Positions 35,895-44,501 of a DNA stretch of 64,000 bases are shown in pieces. Every line of letters starts with the position of its first letter. Position 1 is the first letter of the stretch. This DNA is from Agreia sp. Leaf210 (lineage in GTDB: Bacteria; Actinomycetota; Actinomycetes; Actinomycetales; Microbacteriaceae): the NCBI RefSeq assembly GCF_001421485.1, contig NZ_LMKK01000001.1:749717-813716 (forward strand), written 5' to 3'. A model generated the notes under the pieces. The model was given only the letters and a program-made list of their open reading frames with translations, made no database searches and was not told where the DNA came from. A program made the translations under genes and the position numbers.

Positions 35895-36924
35895 GGCTCG
35901 GTGCCTCCGTGGCGTCGACCTTGGTCGCGATCGTGGCGAGTGCGCGATCGACAGCATCGGCGTCGCCCGTCAGCGCGAGGGTGAGATGGCCGAAGACACG
36001 GCCCCGGATGTCGTTGATGCCGCCGTAGATCAGATCGAATGCGACGCCGGCCCGGGCGAGGTCGGAGAACACGGCGCCCTGCGACGTATTGCCGTCGCGG
36101 AACGACAGTGTCACGATGCGACCCGGATGCCGCTGCCGGAGCGCCGTGAGTTCGGTGGCGGACGGCACGCCGCGCACCACCGTCGACACGAACCGCTGCG
36201 ACGACGCCTCCGTGGGCTTCGAGAAGACGTCGAACACGTCGCCCTGTTCCACGATGCGCCCGCCATCCATGACCGCGACCTTGGTGGCCAACGTCTGGAT
36301 GACATCCATCTCGTGGGTGATGACCACGATCGTGACGCCGAACTCGGTGTTCACCCGCTTCAGCAGCTCGAGCACCTCGTGCGTGGTCTCGGGGTCGAGC
36401 GCGCTGGTCGCCTCGTCGGCGAGCAGGATGCGGGGGCTCGTCGCGAGGGCCCGAGCGATGCCGACCCGCTGCTTCTGCCCACCCGACAGCTGCTCGGGGT
36501 AGTTGCGCGCCTTGTCGGAGAGACCGACGAAGTCGAGCAGCTCGGCCACCCGCGGGGCGATGTCGCGGCGGGGCGTCTTCGCGACCTCCAGCGGGTACGC
36601 GACATTGCCCGCGACGGTCTTAGAGGTGAAGAGGTTGAACTGCTGGAAGATCATGCCGATGCCGAGGCGCAGGCGGCGCAGCTCGCGCTCTTTCATACGG
36701 GTCACCTCATCGCCGTCGACCAGGATGCTGCCGCTGGTCGCGTGTTCCAGAGCGTTGATGAGCCGCACGAGGGTGCTCTTGCCCGCTCCGGAATAGCCGA
36801 TGATGCCGTAGATGTCGCCCGCCTCGATGTCGAGAGTGAGGCCGTCGACGGCGTGCACGACGTCACCGCCACGCCGGGAGGGCGGATAGGACTTGGTGAC
36901 GTCGCGCAGACTGATGAGAGGCAT
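35887..36924 (-). CDS. metN: Methionine ABC transporter ATP-binding protein with NIL domain
   Basis: A 345-aa ATPase. Walker A IIGYSGAGKSTLVRLIN is near residue 45, Q-loop MIFQQFNLFTSKTVAGNVAYPLE, signature LSGGQKQRVGIARALA, Walker B ILLADEATSALDPETTH. Residues from about 260 form the C-terminal NIL domain (IVTLSFRDGNTSQGAVFSDL, FDLIYGGINDIRGRVFGHLTLAL), which binds methionine and inhibits transport in MetN proteins. It starts 8 nt after metQ and overlaps metI. Methionine or S-substituted analogues are the probable cargo. Confidence 0.96.
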   Translation of the reverse strand: MPLISLRDVTKSYPPSRRGGDVVHAVDGLTLDIEAGDIYGIIGYSGAGKSTLVRLINALEHATSGSILVDGDEVTRMKERELRRLRLGIGMIFQQFNLFTSKTVAGNVAYPLEVAKTPRRDIAPRVAELLDFVGLSDKARNYPEQLSGGQKQRVGIARALATSPRILLADEATSALDPETTHEVLELLKRVNTEFGVTIVVITHEMDVIQTLATKVAVMDGGRIVEQGDVFDVFSKPTEASSQRFVSTVVRGVPSATELTALRQRHPGRIVTLSFRDGNTSQGAVFSDLARAGVAFDLIYGGINDIRGRVFGHLTLALTGDADAVDRALATIATKVDATEAPSHG

Positions 36925-36932
36925 CGAGCCGA

Positions 36933-37829
36933 TCAGCCCTTGGCCTTGATGTCTGCCTGCACCTTGTCGAGCGACGACTGCAGGTCGGAGACGGGAGTCT
37001 TCACGAACACGGCCGTCCCGCCCGAGTTCTCCTGAACCGCGTCGGTGACCGTCTTGGTGTCCTGGTAGATCGACACGAGTTTCTTGAAGGTCTCGTTGTC
37101 CTTGTCTTCCGCACGCGCGGCGAAGATGTTCACGTAGGGCAGAGCGTTGGCGTCGGCCGGGTCGTCCTGGGCGATCGCGTCGTCGAAGGTGAGCCCGGCA
37201 TCCGCCACGAAGTCGTTGTTGATGATGGCGGCGGCCACGTCGGGAAGCGAGGTGGCCGTGAGCGATGCCTCGAGCGTCGTGACCTTCACCGTCGACTTCT
37301 CGGTGTCGACGTCGTCGACCGTCGAGAAGATGCTGCCGCCGTCTTTCAGCTCGACCAGGCCGGCTGACTGCAGCACGAGCAGCGCACGCGACAGGTTCGA
37401 CTCGTCGTTCGGAATCGCGACGGTATCGCCCTTCTCGATGTCTTTCACCGAGTCGTACTTCGTGGAGTACAGAGCGAGCGGGTAGATGGCGGTGGCACCG
37501 ACGGGCACGAGGTCTTCACCCGAGGCTTCGTTGTACTGGCCGAGGTAGACGATGTGCTGGAACTGGTTGAGGTCGATCTCGCCCTCGGAGAGAGCGGGGT
37601 TGGGCTGGGGGTACTCGGTGAAGTCGACGATGTCGACCGAGATGCCCTCGTCTGCCGCCGCCTTCTTGTAGATCTCCCAGTAGGGGTCGCTGGCGCCGAC
37701 GACGCCGAGCTTCACGGGGTTGTCGGCAGTGCCCTTCTCGGCGTCGCCTGCGGATCCGGCGCACCCCGCGAGGGCTGCGATGAGGGGAAGAGCGGCTGCT
37801 GCGGCCAGGATCTTCTTGGAGAGGGACAT
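36933..37829 (-). CDS. metQ: Methionine-binding lipoprotein
   Basis: A 298-aa NlpA-family lipoprotein. The signal peptide ends in lipobox LAGC with Cys23. KLGVVGASDPYWEIYKKAAADEGI, VDFTEYPQPNPALSEGEIDLNQFQHIVYL and AIPNDESNLSRALLVLQSAGLV are diagnostic of MetQ/NlpA. ATG 37829 follows GAAAGGAAGC. The leader contains a tandem duplication around the ribosome binding site (37831-37851 and 37852-37868). No S-box or SAM-IV riboswitch is evident. First gene of metQNI at the edge of the sulfur island. Confidence 0.95.
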   Translation of the reverse strand: MSLSKKILAAAAALPLIAALAGCAGSAGDAEKGTADNPVKLGVVGASDPYWEIYKKAAADEGISVDIVDFTEYPQPNPALSEGEIDLNQFQHIVYLGQYNEASGEDLVPVGATAIYPLALYSTKYDSVKDIEKGDTVAIPNDESNLSRALLVLQSAGLVELKDGGSIFSTVDDVDTEKSTVKVTTLEASLTATSLPDVAAAIINNDFVADAGLTFDDAIAQDDPADANALPYVNIFAARAEDKDNETFKKLVSIYQDTKTVTDAVQENSGGTAVFVKTPVSDLQSSLDKVQADIKAKG

Positions 37830-37830
37830 G

Positions 37831-37868
37831 GTGCTTCCTTTCGTGGAGCAGGTGCTTTTGTGGAGCAG
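37831..37868 (-). repeat. Tandem duplication spanning the metQ ribosome binding site
   Basis: On the plus strand GTGCTTCCTTTCGTGGAGCAG (37831-37851; one base over a 20-mer, so read as positions) is followed directly by the shorter copy GTGCTTTTGTGGAGCAG (37852-37868). The proximal copy carries the GAAAGGAAG ribosome binding site; the distal copy has lost 4 nt of it. Confidence 0.6.
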
Positions 37869-37971
37869 CTGTCCACGCTACGGACACCCCGAACGGGTCA
37901 CGAAACGACGGTGTAACAAAGGGACTTGCACTGCGTTCAGCGCGCGCGACCCCCGCAGGTGACCGCTCTCG

Positions 37972-38508
37972 TCAGGCGCGGGCTCGTCGGCGCGCGAGGA
38001 TCACCAGCACCAGACCGCCGGCCAAGACGACGAGCCCTAGCGCACCGACCGCCACGGCTCCGACGACATCCAAGAAGGTCACCACCGGTCCCACCGTGAA
38101 CCGGGCATCTGAGACGGGGCCGTCACAGGAGATCCGGAGGGCACCCGCCGTGTCGGCCCCGAAGCTGCCCTGCGAGTCCCACCGCTCGGGCAGAAGCAGC
38201 CCCTGCTGAATCATGCTGGGCCTGAGTCCGAACTCTTCGCCGTCGAGGTCGCCGGTGCACGAGATGTCGCTCCACCGCTCGTTGGGCGTGACATAGACGG
38301 CGTGGTCTCCGCGTGACACGTCGACCGTCATCACCGTGCCGAATGAAACGGGCGGCGCAAGCTGAAACCCGGCGCCGAACCCCAGGTAGGCTCCGCCGAG
38401 CAGACCGAACACTCCCAGTACCGTCAGGATCAGCCCGACGACGGTGAGCGCGCGCGCCGGCCGCGCTCTGGGCTTGTTCTCGTATTCGTTCAACGGTGAG
38501 GTCACCAT
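37972..38508 (-). CDS. Hypothetical membrane protein with two TM helices
   Basis: A 178-aa protein I do not recognise. A charged cytoplasmic start (MVTSPLNEYENKPRARPARA) precedes TM1 LTVVGLILTVLGVFGLLGGAYLGF. An extracytoplasmic domain of about 90 residues with two cysteines (DISCTGDLDGEEFG and LRISCDGPV) may be disulfide-bonded. TM2 is VVGAVAVGALGLVVLAGGLVLVILA before a basic RRRARA tail. ATG 38508 has TAGGTT exactly 6 nt upstream (leaderless). It lies 9 nt after the start region of the serine hydrolase gene end on the same strand and 104 nt from metQ's start region. Confidence 0.75.
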   Translation of the reverse strand: MVTSPLNEYENKPRARPARALTVVGLILTVLGVFGLLGGAYLGFGAGFQLAPPVSFGTVMTVDVSRGDHAVYVTPNERWSDISCTGDLDGEEFGLRPSMIQQGLLLPERWDSQGSFGADTAGALRISCDGPVSDARFTVGPVVTFLDVVGAVAVGALGLVVLAGGLVLVILARRRARA

Positions 38509-38517
38509 GCGACGAAC

Positions 38518-40050
38518 CTACACGTCGACAACAGGCCGGTAGTGGCGCAGCACCGCCGAGAGCGGCGTCGTCGGCGTGCGCACCGCCACGTCGAAGCGCT
38601 GCAGCATCGACGGAATGGTCGGCGTGATCTCGATGCGGCACTCCAGCTCGCCCGTGCGACCGGGAATCGTCCAGGCGACGTGGGCGGGGGCGACCGACCA
38701 GGTGAGCCGGGCGTCGAGCGGCGGCGCGGCCGCGGCATCCACGACCCCGCCGACCTCGGCGACGGCAGCAGCGATACGCGCATCGCGCACCTCGGCCGGC
38801 ACGTCGCCGAGCAGATTCGGGCTGAACACGGTTGATGCATCGGCCGCGTCGAGGATGCGCCCGGAACCGAGAACGACGGCATCGACGGCGCGGGCCGCCG
38901 CCACGGTCGCCGGCCACAGCTCGATGCGCCGCGCGGGCTCGTCGACGGAGTCGAGAACGAGCCGCAGCATGTCTGCTGCGGCGACCGACAGCTTGAGTCC
39001 GTTCGTGTTACCGAAGACCACCGCGCCGAGCCCCGACTCCAGGTGCCAGCGCATGTTCGACGACCAACCCGGCAACCCGCCTGAGTGCTGAGCGAAGCGG
39101 CCGAACCGCACGTCGTGCTCGACGTACAACCCGAGCCCGTACCCCTGCGCCTCGAGGGTGGGTGACGCTGTGCGGTCGGCCGCGCCCGGCGCGACGGTGT
39201 GGATGCGTTGCATTTCGCGGCGCGACGCTCTGCTAAGGATGGCGTCGTCGGTGTTGGTGGCGTCGAAGGCGCTCGAGAGCCAGCCACTCCACCGCGCGAT
39301 GTCGGGCGGGGTGCTGAACATGCTCGCGGCACAGGCCCCGATGCCGCCGCCGACGACGGGACGAGAGACCCAGCTCGCGCCCTTGTCGAAGCTCGTGTAG
39401 CCGTGCGCGATGCCATCGCCGGGCTCGCCGTCGCCCGCGAAGTCGGCGGGCTTGTATCCCGTGCTCGTCAGCCCGAGCGGCTCGAGGAACGTTTCGCGCG
39501 CGAACTGTTCGAACCCCTGACCCGCAAGGTCTTCGACGATCACGCCGAGCAGCCAGAAACCCACGTTGGAGTACTGGAAGCCCACGCCCGGCAGGCCGGC
39601 GAAGCCTAGCCCCGCGTCGACGACCGCCAAGAAGTCCTCGCGCGAGAGGGCGAGCTCGTGGTCGGCCCAGCCGTTGTCCTCCGGCAGCCCCGAGGAGTTG
39701 CTCATGAGCATCCGCACCGTCACGGGTTGAACGACACCGGCAGCATCGACCGGGTCGCGGAACTGCGGCACGAGCTCGGCGACGCGGTCGTCGAGCGACA
39801 GCAGACCGCGATCGCGCAGCACGAGCACGGCAGCGATGCAGAAGCTCTTCGACATCGAGGCGATGCGGTAGATCGTCTCCTCACCGGGAGCGCGGCCGTC
39901 GAGTTGGAACTCGCCGACCCCGTGGTGGAACAGCACGCCATGCCGGTCGAACACGGCGTAGCTGAGTGACGGGCTCACCAGATCGGTGTCGTCGAACCAT
40001 GAGCTGAGGCGCGCGACGACGTCGGGTGAGAGTTCGGTTGCGAGACTCAT
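38518..40050 (-). CDS. Serine hydrolase, class C beta-lactamase/DD-peptidase family
   Basis: A 510-aa protein of the beta-lactamase PF00144 family. The catalytic SxxK is SMSK at residues 65-68 and the YxN motif is Y160-S-N162 in GFQYSNVGFW. The third motif may be HSGG in FAQHSGGLPGWSSN. No signal peptide is visible, so it is probably a cytoplasmic esterase or peptidase rather than a resistance enzyme. A C-terminal extension of about 150 residues follows the catalytic domain. Its ATG at 40050 immediately follows the phosphatase gene end, so the two are probably an operon. Confidence 0.88.
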   Translation of the reverse strand: MSLATELSPDVVARLSSWFDDTDLVSPSLSYAVFDRHGVLFHHGVGEFQLDGRAPGEETIYRIASMSKSFCIAAVLVLRDRGLLSLDDRVAELVPQFRDPVDAAGVVQPVTVRMLMSNSSGLPEDNGWADHELALSREDFLAVVDAGLGFAGLPGVGFQYSNVGFWLLGVIVEDLAGQGFEQFARETFLEPLGLTSTGYKPADFAGDGEPGDGIAHGYTSFDKGASWVSRPVVGGGIGACAASMFSTPPDIARWSGWLSSAFDATNTDDAILSRASRREMQRIHTVAPGAADRTASPTLEAQGYGLGLYVEHDVRFGRFAQHSGGLPGWSSNMRWHLESGLGAVVFGNTNGLKLSVAAADMLRLVLDSVDEPARRIELWPATVAAARAVDAVVLGSGRILDAADASTVFSPNLLGDVPAEVRDARIAAAVAEVGGVVDAAAAPPLDARLTWSVAPAHVAWTIPGRTGELECRIEITPTIPSMLQRFDVAVRTPTTPLSAVLRHYRPVVDV

Positions 40051-40052
40051 GA

Positions 40053-40709
40053 TCAGCGTGTCTCGGATGCGGGACCGGCGTGGGCGGCGTCGTCGAGCGC
40101 CGGGCCTCCGATGGCCTGGCCCATCCAGGTGAGCGCGCGCCAGCCCGAGTCCGGGCTGCCTTCGAGGACGACGACTCCGGTGTTACTCAGTGAGTGTTCG
40201 GCCGAGAAGTCGGCGCTCACGTTCTCGGCTCGGGCTCCGACCCAGGAGCGGATAATGGCTCCGTGCGACACGACGGCCACGCAGGGCAATCCGGTGGCGA
40301 CGGCCTCCGCGATCACCTCGTCGTAGCGGGCGTACACCTCGGCGCCCGACTCGGCCCCGGGCATCCGGCGGTCGACGTCGCCGTCGGCCCACGCGATGAC
40401 GGTCTCCATGTAGATCCGCACGGCCTCGTCGTCGTTGCGCATCTCGAGCTCCCCGGCATCCACCTCGCGGAGGCCCGAGCGGATCTCGACCGTCAGGCCG
40501 CGGTCCTCGGCGAGAGGAGCAGCGGTGAGCTGCGCGCGCAGCTGCGTCGACGCGAAGATCGCCCCGATCGGCTCTGCGGAGAGCGCCGCGGGAACGGCGT
40601 CGGCCTGCTCGAGACCGAGCTCGGTGAGCCCCGGACCGGGGATCGCGGTGTCGAGGGCCCCGATGACGTTCGAGGGAGTCTGGCCATGTCGGATCAGCAG
40701 TAAACGCAT
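40053..40709 (-). CDS. Histidine phosphatase family protein
   Basis: A 218-aa phosphoglycerate-mutase-like phosphatase. The catalytic RHG is at residues 7-9 (LLLIRHGQTPSN). EVDAGELEMRN and VVSHGAIIRSW supply the second histidine. ATG 40709 has TAATCT 6 nt upstream, so the mRNA appears leaderless. The substrate is unknown. It is followed by the serine hydrolase gene with a gap of 2 nt. Confidence 0.88.
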   Translation of the reverse strand: MRLLLIRHGQTPSNVIGALDTAIPGPGLTELGLEQADAVPAALSAEPIGAIFASTQLRAQLTAAPLAEDRGLTVEIRSGLREVDAGELEMRNDDEAVRIYMETVIAWADGDVDRRMPGAESGAEVYARYDEVIAEAVATGLPCVAVVSHGAIIRSWVGARAENVSADFSAEHSLSNTGVVVLEGSPDSGWRALTWMGQAIGGPALDDAAHAGPASETR

Positions 40710-40763
40710 CCCTCGAGATTACCGGCCCCGTTCGTCGAGCTCGTCGAGACGAGCCTGGAACAA

Positions 40764-40783
40764 CCCTTCGAGAGGCTCAGGGA
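40764..40783. repeat. Half copy of the TCGAAGGG/CCCTGAG repeat at the oleD 3' end
   Basis: CCCTTCGAGAGGCTCAGGGA matches one arm of the 5314-5360 repeat with three differences. The oleD stop codon (TGA, 40777-40779 on the minus strand) lies inside it. Confidence 0.6.
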
Positions 40784-41766
40784 GCGGGAGACGAGAACGG
40801 CGTGCCGTAGTGCTCTGCCAGGCGTCGCAGGCCCTCGTCGAGGCTCACCGCCGGCTGCCACTGCAGCTCGGCGCGCGTGCGGCGCTGGTCGAACCAGTGC
40901 GCGGTCGACAGCTGCTCCGCAAGAAAACGCGTCATGGGCGGCTCGTCCGCTCCCGGCTTGACGCGCCAGACGGCCTCGATAGCTGAGCCAGCGGCGCGCG
41001 CGACGCCGGCAGGAACCCTCCACGCGGGTGCGGGGACTCCGGCGGCCGCGCAGATGCCGGCCAGCAGCTCGGCAACCGGTCGCGGCTCGCCGTTGGTGAT
41101 CACGTAGGCGTTGCCGTGCACCTCGTCGACGCGCCAGAGGGCGGCAGCGATCGCGGAGGCCGCGTTGTCGATGTACGTCGTGTCGATCAATGCGGCGCCG
41201 CGATCGAGCAGCGGAAGCCGCCTCGCCCGCGCCCGCTCCACGATGCGCTCGATCAGCTGCGTGTCTCCCGGGCCCCACACCAGATGCGGGCGTACCGCGA
41301 CCACCCGCAACGACTCCGAGTCGGCACGCAAGGCCAGCTGTTCGGCGAGCGCCTTCGTGCGGGCGTACTCGCCGCGCGCGTTCTGCGGGTCGGCGGGTTG
41401 CGCGTCGTCGCCGACGATGGATGCCCCGGCGTGCGCCACCGACGGCGACGACACGAACACGAGACGGCCGACTCCCGCGTCGCGCATCGCCGCGATCAGC
41501 GTTCGGGTTCCCTCGACGTTCACGGCCGCGAACTCCGCCGGATCGCCCGCCAGCGAGACCTTCGCGGCGAGGTGCACCACGGCATCCACACCCTCGACGG
41601 CGCGCGCGACATCGGCGCGCGACGTCAGCGAGCCGAGCGCGTCGTCGACTCCCACGACACCGGATGGCCGCCGCTGGAACGTGCGCACCTCATGACCGGC
41701 CGCCGCGATCTCGCGGGCGACGGCTCCTCCGAGAAAGCCGCTGGCTCCCGTGACGAGAACCCTCAC
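40777..41766 (-). CDS. oleD: 2-alkyl-3-oxoalkanoate reductase (OleD), SDR-type
   Basis: An NADPH-dependent extended SDR of 329 aa, resembling 3-beta-HSD family proteins. The Rossmann motif VTGASGFLGGAVAR is at residues 5-18; active-site Tyr is in GEYARTKALAEQLAL (YxxxK). In long-chain olefin biosynthesis OleD reduces the 2-alkyl-3-ketoacid made by OleA to the 2-alkyl-3-hydroxyacid. GTG 41766 overlaps the oleBC stop (GTGA). The gene order oleA-oleBC-oleD supports the assignment. The last residues and stop codon are contributed by a dispersed repeat half-copy. Confidence 0.9.
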   Translation of the reverse strand: MRVLVTGASGFLGGAVAREIAAAGHEVRTFQRRPSGVVGVDDALGSLTSRADVARAVEGVDAVVHLAAKVSLAGDPAEFAAVNVEGTRTLIAAMRDAGVGRLVFVSSPSVAHAGASIVGDDAQPADPQNARGEYARTKALAEQLALRADSESLRVVAVRPHLVWGPGDTQLIERIVERARARRLPLLDRGAALIDTTYIDNAASAIAAALWRVDEVHGNAYVITNGEPRPVAELLAGICAAAGVPAPAWRVPAGVARAAGSAIEAVWRVKPGADEPPMTRFLAEQLSTAHWFDQRRTRAELQWQPAVSLDEGLRRLAEHYGTPFSSPAP

Positions 41767-44501
41767 GGCGCGCTCAGTTTTCCGCCTGCGAGCACACCCT
41801 CGGCCCAGCGCGCGAGAGCAGAGCGGTCGATCTTCGAGTTGTGCCGGATGTCGGTGGGCAGCACAGGCACCACCAGCACCGCCGCGATATCGAGCCCTGC
41901 GGCGTGGCGCACGGCGGCGCCCAGCTCGGGGTCGGCGAGGGCGGGGCGGCGGGCCGGAGGGTCGGTCTCGAGCACGACGACGAGCTGCTGGGTTCCGCGA
42001 GGTCCGATGCCCGCGAGCGCCACTCTGCCGACGCCGAGCACCGATTCGATCTTCTGCTCGGGCCCGACGGGGGTGACGACTCCGCCTGCCGTGACGATGA
42101 CGTGCGGAAGCCGACCCTCGACCCAGAGCCTGCCCTCGGCGTCGAGGTGGCCGACGTCTCCGGTGCGGTGCCATCGTTCGGCGGGAACGTCGGACTCGTC
42201 CGAGATCGAGTCGGCGTCGGCGATGCGGTTCGTTGCCCAGAGCCGGTCGTACGACTGCTTCAAGTGCGGAGCAGAGAGAACGATCTCGCCTGTGATTCCC
42301 GGCCGCTCGCTCGGCTCGGCGGTCGGCATGCCGCGCTCGTCGAGCCCTGCGATGCGCACGCGCACCGACCCGGCGGGCGCTCCCACGCACACTCCGCCGG
42401 CGTGCCCGCCGTCGGCCAGAGCGGCGGCATCCTCTGCAGCGGCGCGGATGCCCTCCAGCGTGATGTCCGTCATGAGCAGGCCCTCGGTCATGCCGTAGGG
42501 GGTGTGCGGGGTCGCGTTCGGCATCAGTCGGCCGGCGGCGGCGAGAAGGGCCTCGGGCACGGGAGCACCCGCCGAGAGGAACGTCTTCACGCCCGCGAGC
42601 GCCGCGGTGTCGGCGGCGTTCAGGGCATCCGCTGTCGCGACCACGTTCGCGAGCGCCGCGGGCGAGAGAAAGACGACCGATGCATCCACCGCCGCCGCGG
42701 CCTCGGCCGTGGCCTTCGCGGTGAGGGTGCGCGGCGAGGTGACATTCATGTCGGGGGTGACCGAGCGGGCACCGAGGGCGGGTCCGAGCAGGGCGAAGGG
42801 GGCGAATCCCGCCACGAGACCCGTTCCGACGCCGATGTCGTACTGCAACGACAGGGCGTCGCGCACCGCCTCGAGCTGGGCGTGCGTGTAGACGACGCCC
42901 TTGGCGGGCCCCGTCGATCCCGAGGTGAATAGAACGGCGGCGACCGCGGATGCCGAGGGCGGCTCGGGCAGAGATTCGTCGGCGCCCAGCCGGGCGAGCT
43001 CGGACAGGGAGTGTCGAACGCCGAGCGCCAGGGCGCTGGACCGCGGAAGCATGGTGGTGGAGATCTTCTGTCCGGGCCACGAGAAGGCGCGGGCGACCGT
43101 GAGCCCCGGGAGGGCGCCGATCACGTGGTCGGGGCGGGCCCCGCGCACGGCGCGGGTCAGGCCGGGAAGGCCGAGTCCCGCATCTGCGACGACGACGACC
43201 GCTCCGATGCGCAGGCACGCGTAGAGCACCGCGGTCAGGTCGGCGCTCGGCGGAATGAGGAGGGAGACGCGATCGCCGGGCTTCACGCCCACTCGAACGA
43301 GGCCGGCGGCGAGCTGACGCACCCGTTTGGAGAGGAGCTTCCACGAGACGTCTCGCCGCGGCTTCATGTCGACGAGGGCGACGTCGGTGCTGTCGCGCCG
43401 CTCGTCGAGCACGCTCCAGAGGGGCGTCGCCGAGGCGTCTCGCTCCCTGAGCTTGTCGAAGGGCCGCTCATCGATGGGGTCAGATCCCTTCGACGAGCTC
43501 AGGGAACGACTAGCCAGCCAGTCGAGCACGACGGGCGCGTAGTCCACGTCTTCGGCGATCATGTGCCCGGCGCCCTCGAACCTGTGGATGTCGGCCTGCG
43601 GCATGCGCTCGGCGAGATCGTCGAGATACGTGTCGGAGAAGATGGGGTCTCGGGGGCCCCACAGCATGAGCGAGGGAACGCCGAGCTCGCGCACACCGGC
43701 TGCGATGCGCTCGAGCTCGTTCCACGATCGGTGCTGCTCGTCGACGGGGATGTCGGCTACGAAGGCGCCGATGCCGCCCCGCCGGTCGGCCGAGCGATAG
43801 GGGGCGCGGTACCCGTTCTTCACGTCTGACTCGAGCGACGGATGCGCGAGCGCCAGCGTGGTCTCGAGGAACCCGGGCGTGGCCACGGTCGCCCGCCCCA
43901 GCATGCCGCGCTGCAGCGTGAGACGCAGCGGCCACGGAATAGCGCGATCCTCGGGCTGGTGGATGGCCGTGTTCAGCAGCACGACGCCGGAGAGCTCGTC
44001 GGGGTGGTCGACGGCCCAGCCCATCGAGACGACTCCGCCCCAGTCATGGCCGACGGTGACCACGGGGCCGGAGAGCTCGAGCGTCTCGGTGAGAGCGGAG
44101 AGGTCGGAGACGCGTTGCTCGAGCCCTCGCTCGATGCCGGTGCGCTCGGAGAAGCCCATCTCGAGCTGATCGACGGCGATGACCCGCCACACCTCGCCGG
44201 AGCCGGTCTCGGCGGCGATGGCTGCGGCATCCGTCGCGGCACCGACGAGCTCGCGCCAGAGGTAGGACCACGTCGGGTTGCCGTGCACGCACAGCATCGT
44301 GCCCACCGGCGTCACGCCGAGCTCGTCGAGCACCGCCGCGTTGTCGAGCAGATGCCAGGTGACCGGGTGACCGGACTCGCCGTCGACGACCTCGACCAGG
44401 CGCGAGAATCGCGCATCCATGCCCGGCAGACCTGCCGGGGGAAGCGACGCGGGAGCGGTGCGACCCGCCGACCGGGGCAGGCGGGAGGAGCCGTGACTCA
44501 C
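41763..44501 (-). CDS. oleBC: OleBC fusion: beta-lactone decarboxylase (OleB) plus beta-lactone synthetase (OleC)
   Basis: A 912-aa fusion. Residues about 28-332 are an alpha/beta hydrolase of haloalkane-dehalogenase type: oxyanion region HGNPTWSYLWRE, nucleophile Asp153 in VGHDWGGVVSMGW, catalytic His in EGAGHMIAEDV. OleB converts cis-beta-lactones to cis-olefins plus CO2. Residues about 365-912 are an acyl-CoA-synthetase-like enzyme: FTSGSTGPAKGVVYTH, PHTPYGMTEGL, HRTGDVGHLD and C-terminal NSKIDR; OleC forms the beta-lactone from the beta-hydroxy acid using ATP. GTG 44501 overlaps the oleA stop (GTGA). The linker (residues 333-353) is encoded by an inverted repeat at 43444-43505. OleBC fusions are known in actinobacteria such as Micrococcus. 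Confidence 0.92.
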   Translation of the reverse strand: MSHGSSRLPRSAGRTAPASLPPAGLPGMDARFSRLVEVVDGESGHPVTWHLLDNAAVLDELGVTPVGTMLCVHGNPTWSYLWRELVGAATDAAAIAAETGSGEVWRVIAVDQLEMGFSERTGIERGLEQRVSDLSALTETLELSGPVVTVGHDWGGVVSMGWAVDHPDELSGVVLLNTAIHQPEDRAIPWPLRLTLQRGMLGRATVATPGFLETTLALAHPSLESDVKNGYRAPYRSADRRGGIGAFVADIPVDEQHRSWNELERIAAGVRELGVPSLMLWGPRDPIFSDTYLDDLAERMPQADIHRFEGAGHMIAEDVDYAPVVLDWLASRSLSSSKGSDPIDERPFDKLRERDASATPLWSVLDERRDSTDVALVDMKPRRDVSWKLLSKRVRQLAAGLVRVGVKPGDRVSLLIPPSADLTAVLYACLRIGAVVVVADAGLGLPGLTRAVRGARPDHVIGALPGLTVARAFSWPGQKISTTMLPRSSALALGVRHSLSELARLGADESLPEPPSASAVAAVLFTSGSTGPAKGVVYTHAQLEAVRDALSLQYDIGVGTGLVAGFAPFALLGPALGARSVTPDMNVTSPRTLTAKATAEAAAAVDASVVFLSPAALANVVATADALNAADTAALAGVKTFLSAGAPVPEALLAAAGRLMPNATPHTPYGMTEGLLMTDITLEGIRAAAEDAAALADGGHAGGVCVGAPAGSVRVRIAGLDERGMPTAEPSERPGITGEIVLSAPHLKQSYDRLWATNRIADADSISDESDVPAERWHRTGDVGHLDAEGRLWVEGRLPHVIVTAGGVVTPVGPEQKIESVLGVGRVALAGIGPRGTQQLVVVLETDPPARRPALADPELGAAVRHAAGLDIAAVLVVPVLPTDIRHNSKIDRSALARWAEGVLAGGKLSAP
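43444..43505. repeat. Inverted repeat pair inside the OleB-OleC linker
   Basis: TCCCTGAGCTTGTCGAAGGG (43444-43463) and CCCTTCGACGAGCTCAGGGA (43486-43505) pair with one mismatch around a 22-nt loop. It is the same family as 5314-5360, in frame and without a stop codon, coding a Ser-rich, charged linker that includes PFDKLRER. Confidence 0.85.

Noticed and set aside
38518-40050. Antibiotic-resistance beta-lactamase
   Set aside because: It has SxxK and YxN motifs but no signal peptide, and the family contains many esterases and peptidases.
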